DNA of 6,421 nucleotides, from assembly GCA_963619935.1 (NCBI GenBank), contig CAVEYA010000022.1, positions 1 through 6,421 on the forward strand, written 5' to 3'. Below the pieces are notes generated by a model. It saw only the letters and a list, made by a program, of their open reading frames with translations, was not told the DNA's origin and ran no database searches. Each line of letters begins with the position of its first letter. Position 1 is the first letter of the stretch. This DNA is from RUG13091 sp963619935 (lineage in GTDB: Bacteria; Bacillota_I; Bacilli_A; RFN20; CAG-826). The position numbers and the translations under genes were made by a program. Of the stretch, positions 1-4,403 are shown one piece after another.

Positions 1-2
1 AT

Positions 3-158
3 AGAAATAAAACCGGCGAAATAAATGGCGAAATAAATGGCGAATTATCTAAAGAGGAATTCTCAGTTTTAACCGTTTTTAAAACTAATAAAAATGCGAT
101 AAAGGATGAAGTTATCCGACAAACCGGGCTTTCGAGCCGAACAATCGACAGATTGTGT
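3..158 (+). pseudogene. C-terminal winged-helix fragment of a GEING-repeat (AlbA_2/RecG-like) regulator, truncated
   Basis: The frame is open from the window edge to a TGA at 159-161 and reads, in order, a TGEINGEINGEL linker, then SKEEFSVLTVFK, then a recognition-helix-like TGLSSRTIDRL. Seen from memory of the family, GEINGEING-type linkers followed by a winged helix ending in SSRTI.R are typical of the C-terminus of AlbA_2-containing, RecG-like ATP-binding transcriptional regulators. Such proteins normally continue for about 30 residues more (the wing, often ending in a GYW-like stretch). Here the frame stops right after the recognition helix. Past base 160 the sequence instead resembles the small protein family described next, so the gene appears cut by a deletion or rearrangement near base 150-160. 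An extra 5 bases (tgttg at about 155-160) is an alternative explanation, because removing them would let IRAVN follow. The N-terminal part lies outside the window, so an intact upstream gene with an altered end cannot be excluded. Confidence 0.6.
15..44 (+). repeat. 12-bp in-frame tandem repeat encoding GEIN units
   Basis: The unit ggcgaaataaat occurs twice in full (15-26 and 27-38), followed by a partial copy ggcgaa (39-44). Each unit encodes Gly-Glu-Ile-Asn in the regulator frame, so a slipped copy changes linker length by four residues without breaking the frame. This is the DNA basis of the variable GEIN linker in this protein type. Confidence 0.85.
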
Positions 159-374
159 TGATACGTGCAGTGAACTTGAGCTTGAATACCAAGGAAACAA
201 TTATTTAATCACCTATTACAACAATAACAGGAAAGATTACATATCGTTTTGTCAGCAGTATCAGGATACATTGGACATGTCTGATATAGATGCTTTATGG
301 AACTTCACCTATAAATGAATCATTTTGGCCGATATGTCTTTTATATTTTGAAAGAGGAAGTTGATAATGCATAA
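150..374 (+). pseudogene. Broken small protein, copy 1 (unnamed family)
   Basis: In one frame the segment reads SELELEYQGNNYLITYY, then KDYISFCQQYQDTLDMSDIDALW, and stops at a TGA at 316-318. Shifting frame at about 315 continues with YILKEEVDNA and ends at TAA 372-374. That looks like the natural C-terminus of an original protein of about 75-80 residues broken by a frameshift. The start is also missing: bases upstream of about 150 belong to the regulator fragment. An ATG at 106 does keep the frame open (106-318, 70 aa), but it begins inside the regulator's winged helix in another frame, so I regard that start as accidental. I do not recognise the function. The family call rests on similarity to copy 2 just downstream, with the pattern Y(Q/K)-x-x-x-Y followed about 15-17 residues later by FC-x-x-Y. 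Confidence 0.5.
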
Positions 375-388
375 TAATGAGGTGTGAT

Positions 389-549
389 ATGACTAAAGAA
401 CAAGTTAAAGGATGAACCAACGCTGAATATAATTGAATTTTCAGTATAAAAATAAAGGCTATTGCATGTGCCCGATGTGGGACAGTAAAGAAAGAATAAT
501 CGACATTGTTTTTTGTGAATATTACGAAACATACAGTGTTTCAAACTAA
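389..549 (+). pseudogene. Broken small protein, copy 2 (same unnamed family as copy 1)
   Basis: A good ribosome site (GAGGTG, 379-384) precedes ATG 389, which starts MTKEQVKG and meets TGA at 413-415. The same frame then shows NAEYN and a second TGA at 434-436. Coding character moves to another frame from about 442 (QYKNKGYCMCPMW, then IIDIVFCEYYETYSVSN) and stops at TAA 547-549. Aligning the two copies by eye, YQGNNYLITYY...YISFCQQYQDTLDMSD matches YKNKGYCMCPMW...IDIVFCEYYETYSVSN. The start sits 14 bases after the stop of copy 1, so the intact ancestors were probably a two-gene tandem array on one transcript. At least two lesions and a missing C-terminus make a functional product very unlikely. 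Reading TGA as Trp does not rescue it, because that frame then meets TAA shortly after. Confidence 0.5.
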
Positions 550-565
550 AGCGAAATTATAACAC

Positions 566-598
566 AAAAAAATTCCTGGTTATTAGTCAGGAATTTTT
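566..598. terminator. Bidirectional intrinsic terminator between converging units
   Basis: An 11-bp stem pairs 568-578 (AAAAATTCCTG) with 588-598, closing a 9-base loop. On the + strand it is followed by a T-rich run (ttattatttttt); on the - strand the A-run at 566-572 supplies a T-tract. It lies 13 bases past the peptidase stop codon and just after the broken small-gene array, so it can end transcription from both sides. Confidence 0.8.
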
Positions 599-611
599 AT
601 TATTTTTTGCC

Positions 612-2357
612 TTATTTGTTTTTAACAAATTCATCTAGCCAATCAGCATCGTAGAAACTAGTATAATCATCAATTGTGTAGTCGACTTTCGCACCAGTAT
701 CAACACTTGTCTTATCTTTATGTCTAATGGAGATAATGCTAGACATTTGCCAACTTGTGCCGTCGATTGCTGAACCATAACCAACCGCACAATCACCGCC
801 GCCACTTCTTTGGCCAATGATTTTGGCATAGCCATAATCAGAAGCAACACAAGGTAAGGCGTTACCACATGAGAATGAACATGGTGAAGTTAAGATAAAT
901 AAATTATAGTTTGCTCCAGGAGCATCATCATCAGTAAAGTCACCATCTAAATCAGTATCATACTTGACTACTTCTACATTAGTGGCACCGGTAAGAGGAT
1001 CTTTGGTAGTAAAGGTAATATCATCATTTGTTAAAAAGCCAAGAGCTTCACCAAGAGCAGGAGCGGCCCCGCCTGGATTTAATGATACATCAATAATGAC
1101 GTTTTTGATGTTGCTATTATTTTCGATTGTTTTAAATGCTTTATATAACATTGCAAATGAACTCTTAGTATCTTCATTTACCGTATCTTTAGTTGGATAG
1201 ATTGGCATATTTTGCACATCAATATTCATTTCAAAGCCATCAAAATAGACAATTGCGGTTTCCCCACTGACTTTTAAATTGTCTTTAATTTCACCACGAG
1301 CATTCTTTAATTGCGTTTTTATGGCTTCTGAAGCCGCTAAACGAGTATCTTTACTGATTAGGTCATAAATCAATGTTCCGTCTCTCATAATGTCTGCGCC
1401 TGCGGTTGCGCCTGAACCACTGAAACCAGTATGACCTCCATCATTAAATAGACCATTAATAGTGTTTGCCACTGCAGTGTCCGCTTCAATAGAATTGCTG
1501 GATAATAATTTTTCTTTTAATCCTTCTTCTTTTAATTTTTCATCAAGGTTTTCAATACCCATTGTAGGAAGCTTACCATTAGATGTTTCTAAGGCGAAAA
1601 GGAATGAACCGTAGAAATATTTCGCATAGCTTTCGCTTCTTATATAGTTTTCTGCTAAAGAACCACCATAGAAGGACTTTCCGTAATTATTAAGCTCTTG
1701 TGTATTAATATTCTTATAAAAGGCCATAAGAGTGTAATAATAGTAATCGTCTCCATTAAAACCAATATTCACGCCTAATTTAGATAAGAAGAATGTTTGT
1801 AATATGGAATATGGAACATATATTTCATCATTATAGTTTACTAATTCCATAGAATAATCCTTTAATTTCCATGTCATGGCTTTGCCAGATTCATAATAAG
1901 AACTTTCTTGGACTAATTGAGCGTTTGGGTTATTAACCGCCATTAAGATATCATCATAAATAGAATCATCTTCGACTAAACTTCTAAATAAATCATAATT
2001 AGGGCAAGTGATTGTGTTATTTTTACTATTTAAAGTCATTGTGCTGTTATTCAAATTATTTGTAATAACTCCATTTTCATAAGTAAAGATAACGCCTTTT
2101 GTATTGCTTATTGCAATGTTTGCATAAATATTAGTGAAAAAATCACTAACCTTTACAAAAGGTACATCTTCTGCAATATTGAAGAAAGATGTTGGTAAAG
2201 AAAGAGCGGAAGTAGGATCAGCATCTCCGTTTTCATTAGGACCAAAATACATTTTAGAATTTATAGATTTAATTAATTCTGCTTTTTTACTTTGCATATT
2301 ATTACACGCCGCTAACATTAATGGTAATAAGGCAATTGTTAATATTTTTTTATTCAT
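612..2357 (-). CDS. S41-family serine peptidase, lipoprotein (581 aa)
   Basis: Predicted membrane-anchored extracytoplasmic protease of the S41 (C-terminal processing / tricorn-like) family. A signal peptide ends in the lipobox LAAC, with Cys18 the lipidated residue. Residues about 40-200 form an N-terminal region with an IYVPYSILQTFF stretch like those preceding other S41 domains. The peptidase part carries DGGHTG (306-311, candidate catalytic His309), the substrate-site strand VIIDVSLNPGG (420-430), and SFSCGN with candidate nucleophile Ser496. The GQRSGGGDC stretch follows at 515-523. The Lys found 25 residues after the nucleophile in Tsp/CtpA is Gly521 here, so catalysis would follow the Ser-His type rather than Ser-Lys. 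An EF-hand-like loop (DTDLDGDFTDDD, 467-478) lies between NPGG and the nucleophile; from memory, related Firmicutes S41 lipoproteins have a similar insert. The start at 2357 is chosen for the ribosome site GAAAGGA (2367-2373, 9-base spacing) and the clean signal peptide; ATGs at 2375 and 2390 overlap or precede it. Family assignment is firm; the substrate is unknown. Confidence 0.88.
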   Translation of the reverse strand: MNKKILTIALLPLMLAACNNMQSKKAELIKSINSKMYFGPNENGDADPTSALSLPTSFFNIAEDVPFVKVSDFFTNIYANIAISNTKGVIFTYENGVITNNLNNSTMTLNSKNNTITCPNYDLFRSLVEDDSIYDDILMAVNNPNAQLVQESSYYESGKAMTWKLKDYSMELVNYNDEIYVPYSILQTFFLSKLGVNIGFNGDDYYYYTLMAFYKNINTQELNNYGKSFYGGSLAENYIRSESYAKYFYGSFLFALETSNGKLPTMGIENLDEKLKEEGLKEKLLSSNSIEADTAVANTINGLFNDGGHTGFSGSGATAGADIMRDGTLIYDLISKDTRLAASEAIKTQLKNARGEIKDNLKVSGETAIVYFDGFEMNIDVQNMPIYPTKDTVNEDTKSSFAMLYKAFKTIENNSNIKNVIIDVSLNPGGAAPALGEALGFLTNDDITFTTKDPLTGATNVEVVKYDTDLDGDFTDDDAPGANYNLFILTSPCSFSCGNALPCVASDYGYAKIIGQRSGGGDCAVGYGSAIDGTSWQMSSIISIRHKDKTSVDTGAKVDYTIDDYTSFYDADWLDEFVKNK

Positions 2358-2366
2358 TGTAATTTT

Positions 2367-2373
2367 TCCTTTC
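2367..2373 (-). promoter_or_regulatory. Ribosome binding site that fixes the peptidase start
   Basis: GAAAGGA on the - strand lies 9 bases before ATG 2357. The upstream in-frame ATG at 2375 overlaps this site and the one at 2390 has no purine-rich site before it. This supports the 581-residue product rather than a 592-residue one. Confidence 0.8.
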
Positions 2374-2391
2374 ATTATTTTAAGCCACATT

Positions 2392-2415
2392 ATTCTAACA
2401 TTTAATTTTTAGAAT
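2392..2415. repeat. 7-bp perfect inverted repeat overlapping the peptidase promoter
   Basis: ATTCTAA (2392-2398) and TTAGAAT (2409-2415) form a perfect inverted repeat with a 10-base AT-only gap apart from one C. The left arm coincides with the candidate -10 element, so it could be an operator for a dimeric repressor. It could also be chance in AT-rich DNA. Confidence 0.4.
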
Positions 2416-2420
2416 GATAG
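2392..2420 (-). promoter_or_regulatory. Candidate extended -10 promoter for the peptidase gene
   Basis: On the - strand a TAGAAT -10 element (2392-2397) is directly preceded by TGT, the extended -10 motif. A weak -35 (CTATCA, 2415-2420) sits at 17-bp spacing. The predicted transcript would begin near 2385, downstream of the ATG at 2390, which agrees with starting translation at 2357. The weak -35 leaves room for doubt. Confidence 0.4.
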
Positions 2421-2448
2421 TGGAATATATAATTTATTATAAACATAA

Positions 2449-2482
2449 GAAAGGGGCTTTTTCTTTATATTACGCCCCTTTC
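2449..2482 (-). terminator. Terminator-like hairpin after the 534-aa lipoprotein gene
   Basis: A perfect 9-bp GC-containing stem (GAAAGGGGC pairing with GCCCCTTTC, 2474-2482 with 2449-2457) closes a 16-base loop, starting 10 bases past the TAA stop. The following - strand sequence is T-rich but interrupted (TTATGTTTATAATAAATT), so termination may be incomplete and some read-through into the peptidase gene is possible. Confidence 0.65.
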
Positions 2483-2491
2483 CTATCAAGC

Positions 2492-4096
2492 TTACCAAGC
2501 TTCGTTCATAGAGACCGACTCTTTGCCTTTGAAGTAATCAGTATTTTGTTGTGCTTTCTCATAATCTTCTTTTAGGCTAATTTCTTTATATAATTGTTTA
2601 GGCATATTTTCTCTTCCTGCAATCAGATGTTTTAATTCATAGCCACCATCTAATTGTTGATCGGCTCTAACTAAGCAGAGGTAATATTCTGAAGCATAAC
2701 ACTTAATCACATAATCAGCATATTTAGCAATGATACCGTGATGTGCTTCGCAGAAGAATTGAGTAGTGGTCTTGATATTGCCTTGATCATCGTAATAACT
2801 GCTTCTTAGATTTGCATCATCATTTAAGTAACCGGAACATTTGTTTTCGAAATTGCCTTGGTATAACCCTTTAGCAGATTCGAATAAGTTATTATCTTTT
2901 GCGTAGAAGCCAATACCTTTTAAGTAATTTTTAAGTGTGTAAGTATTATCACCAATCGCGGCTGCGTAATCTTTATAATCTTTAATGATGTTACTAAGCA
3001 TTTCTTGATTTGGTTCATACGCTAAGACAAAGTCTTGAGCAACACCTTTATTAGTAATACCTTTAATTAAACCTTGTCTATCTTTATCTTTATTATTAAA
3101 TGTTAATGTTGCTAATCTGGTGGAGTAATGAACACCAGTTGGTAAGTAAATGATTTCACCTTTTTCTTTCTTTAAAGTTTCGTATTCTTCTAAACGATTA
3201 AGTTCTTTTTGAAATCTACCATTTACATCAGATACTGCTTTGATCATATCGTTGAAGTTTTGTTCAGCTACTCCCTTACTTGCTTCTCCCACATTAGCGT
3301 AACGATATTGATAATCAAATATCGCAATATTAGCAGAACTTAATAGTAATGTATCTAAGTAAGCGATGTAATTTCTTCTATTAACATATGATTGAGTGGA
3401 CCACTTATCATATTGACCAGAAGTTAATTGATAGTAGTAGAAGATGTCTTTGTTACTTGAAGCGTTTGGCTGATTAATTGCTGTAGCGAAGTGCGTAACG
3501 AATTTTGTAATGTCACGTCCATCAATTTTGAAATCTTTTAGTGATGTATTATAGAAATCTACTCTTCTTGCTTCTTTTTCTTCTTCAGTTAATGCGGTGT
3601 CAGCTTCAGCTTGGGCTAATTTCCATAAACCACGATTTACTAATGGAAATACATCGATTTGTGCATCTAATACATATTGATATAAAGTTTTTAAACTATC
3701 TTCTGCGTGGTAGACATCTAATTTTTCATTAATTGTGTCTAACTTAGTTTTTACTTCTTTAATTTCATCGAGCACTTTTTCTAAGTATTGAATGGATGGA
3801 TCTCTCATATCAAATCCATAATCTAATAAGATATTAGTGGCGATATATTTCACACCCACACCAATCGCGGAAGAAAGAATGTTTGGTCCAGAAGTAGCGA
3901 TATTACCTAAGATAGTAGGGAAGATGGCTTTATCCACTCCATCAATTGGGTTAGCGAATGATCTTTTAACATTTGCTACATAAGCAATTCTTTCTTCTTT
4001 GTTAGAAGCAACATTTTTACTTTTAGCGTTGCAACCAACTGTGGCCATTGTGGCTACTGCTAATAAACCAGTAATTAATGCTTTTCCATGTTTCAT
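2492..4096 (-). CDS. Uncharacterised lipoprotein, helix-rich (534 aa), paralogue of the 4404-6095 product
   Basis: Function not recognised. A signal peptide ends in the lipobox TVGC (19-22), so the mature protein should be lipid-anchored at Cys22 on the outer face of the membrane. After a short charged linker comes a hydrophobic/amphipathic stretch (about 59-92) with an AIGVGVKYIATNILL core. A GFDMR motif (94-98) and a predicted coiled coil with heptad-like Leu/Ile spacing (101-128) follow. The middle is helical and Tyr-rich (about 135-300), and the C-terminal domain holds Cys420, Cys449, Cys466 and Cys474. Matches to its neighbour by eye are GFDxR, a block beginning Trp232, a 27-residue block from Tyr386 (10 identities), and YLCxxxADQ (472-480). 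The start at 4096 has an excellent ribosome site, AAAGGAG, 7 bases upstream. Residues just after the lipobox could resemble alpha-helical pore-forming toxin front ends, but no specific family is evident. The gene appears monocistronic, with its own promoter and terminator. Confidence 0.85.
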   Translation of the reverse strand: MKHGKALITGLLAVATMATVGCNAKSKNVASNKEERIAYVANVKRSFANPIDGVDKAIFPTILGNIATSGPNILSSAIGVGVKYIATNILLDYGFDMRDPSIQYLEKVLDEIKEVKTKLDTINEKLDVYHAEDSLKTLYQYVLDAQIDVFPLVNRGLWKLAQAEADTALTEEEKEARRVDFYNTSLKDFKIDGRDITKFVTHFATAINQPNASSNKDIFYYYQLTSGQYDKWSTQSYVNRRNYIAYLDTLLLSSANIAIFDYQYRYANVGEASKGVAEQNFNDMIKAVSDVNGRFQKELNRLEEYETLKKEKGEIIYLPTGVHYSTRLATLTFNNKDKDRQGLIKGITNKGVAQDFVLAYEPNQEMLSNIIKDYKDYAAAIGDNTYTLKNYLKGIGFYAKDNNLFESAKGLYQGNFENKCSGYLNDDANLRSSYYDDQGNIKTTTQFFCEAHHGIIAKYADYVIKCYASEYYLCLVRADQQLDGGYELKHLIAGRENMPKQLYKEISLKEDYEKAQQNTDYFKGKESVSMNEAW

Positions 4097-4103
4097 ATAA
4101 GTT

Positions 4104-4110
4104 CTCCTTT
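4104..4110 (-). promoter_or_regulatory. Strong ribosome binding site of the 534-aa lipoprotein
   Basis: AAAGGAG on the - strand with a 7-base spacer to ATG 4096, a near-perfect match to the 16S anti-Shine-Dalgarno sequence. No competing in-frame ATG lies nearby, so the start is well supported. Confidence 0.85.
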
Positions 4111-4150
4111 AAGAAACACAAACAGTTGTTTTGTATCTCTCTATGGTAAT

Positions 4151-4178
4151 ATCTTATCATAATGAAATTCATTGTCAA
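4151..4178 (-). promoter_or_regulatory. SigA-type promoter of the 534-aa lipoprotein gene
   Basis: A consensus -35 TTGACA (4173-4178), a 16-bp spacer and a TAAGAT -10 (4151-4156) preceded by TGA, an extended -10 arrangement. The predicted start near 4144 gives a 5' leader of about 48 bases. The sequence just upstream (ATGT, an A/T tract, then TGTTGAC) resembles that of the paralogue's promoter. Confidence 0.7.
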
Positions 4179-4350
4179 CAAGTTTTGTTAACATTTTTTA
4201 TATTTTTGTAACTTTAACTAAAAATAGAGTTTCAAAAAGGATAACTTCATATATTATCTTAAACAAACACAACGATTTAGATAATACGTCAGGGATAAAT
4301 TGACAATGCTAGAAACTTTATTAATAACTTGGCTTTTATTTTTTAAAGCA
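4179..4350. other. Gene-free spacer upstream of the 534-aa gene
   Basis: This is the remainder of the 307-base gap between the two paralogous genes. It contains the inverted repeat at 4252-4286 and otherwise AT-rich sequence. No convincing gene is visible. A 25-codon frame at 4306-4383 (+) has a hydrophobic N-terminal half, but it runs into the neighbour's terminator and lacks a good ribosome site. Confidence 0.6.
4252..4286. repeat. 11-bp inverted repeat with one bulge in the intergenic spacer
   Basis: TATTATC plus TAAA (4252-4258 and 4260-4263) pair with TTTA plus GATAATA (4276-4286) around a 12-base loop, with one unpaired T at 4259. There is no T-tract, so it does not look like a terminator. 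It sits about 75 bases upstream of the -35 element of the 534-aa gene and could be an upstream operator or a remnant. Confidence 0.5.
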
Positions 4351-4395
4351 GAAAAAAGGGACTACTCACCTTTCGGTTTGTAGCCCCTTTCTTTT
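4351..4395 (-). terminator. Strong intrinsic terminator after the 563-aa lipoprotein gene, with nested GAAA hairpin
   Basis: On the - strand an 11-bp stem (AAAGGGGCTAC with GTAGTCCCTTT, one G-U pair; 4380-4390 with 4355-4365) is followed by a T-run from 4357 down. The 14-base loop can itself fold as ACC-GAAA-GGT, a GNRA tetraloop on three base pairs. It begins about 14 bases past the TAA stop at 4404-4406. Confidence 0.85.
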
Positions 4396-4403
4396 AAGGA
4401 GAC

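Noticed and set aside
106..318. 70-codon open frame read as a whole small gene
   Set aside because: Its first 15-17 codons overlap the regulator's winged helix in a different frame, and only the later part resembles the small protein family. The start therefore looks accidental, and the natural C-terminus lies in another frame.
341..544. 67-codon open frame on the - strand
   Set aside because: It is antisense to the better-supported small-gene relic, has no clear ribosome site, and has a composition without recognisable domains.
389..549. Rescue of the small-gene copy 2 by reading TGA as Trp
   Set aside because: The large genes use TGG for Trp throughout, and the copy-2 frame still meets a TAA soon after the second TGA, so the alternative code does not restore it.
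635..868. 77-codon open frame on the - strand inside the peptidase gene
   Set aside because: It is an out-of-frame shadow over the most conserved part of the S41 domain.
964..1200. 78-codon open frame on the + strand
   Set aside because: It is antisense to the conserved NPGG region of the peptidase and has no ribosome site or recognisable motif.
2134..2412. 92-codon open frame on the + strand with hydrophobic end
   Set aside because: The hydrophobic end is the mirror of the peptidase signal peptide, which explains it fully; it has no independent support.
2487..2502. Two aagctt sites 9 bases apart around the stop codon of the 534-aa gene
   Set aside because: The second lies in coding sequence and the first next to the stop; a six-base repeat here is easily chance.
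3541..3732. 63-codon Leu-rich open frame on the + strand
   Set aside because: It is antisense to a Glu/Lys-rich helical segment of the 534-aa lipoprotein, which naturally produces Leu-rich shadows.
4306..4383. 25-codon frame on the + strand with a hydrophobic N-terminal half and charged tail, like a type I toxin peptide
   Set aside because: The purine-rich site is weak, the frame ends inside the neighbour's terminator stem, and no antisense RNA promoter was evident; the TTGACA just before it has no matching -10.
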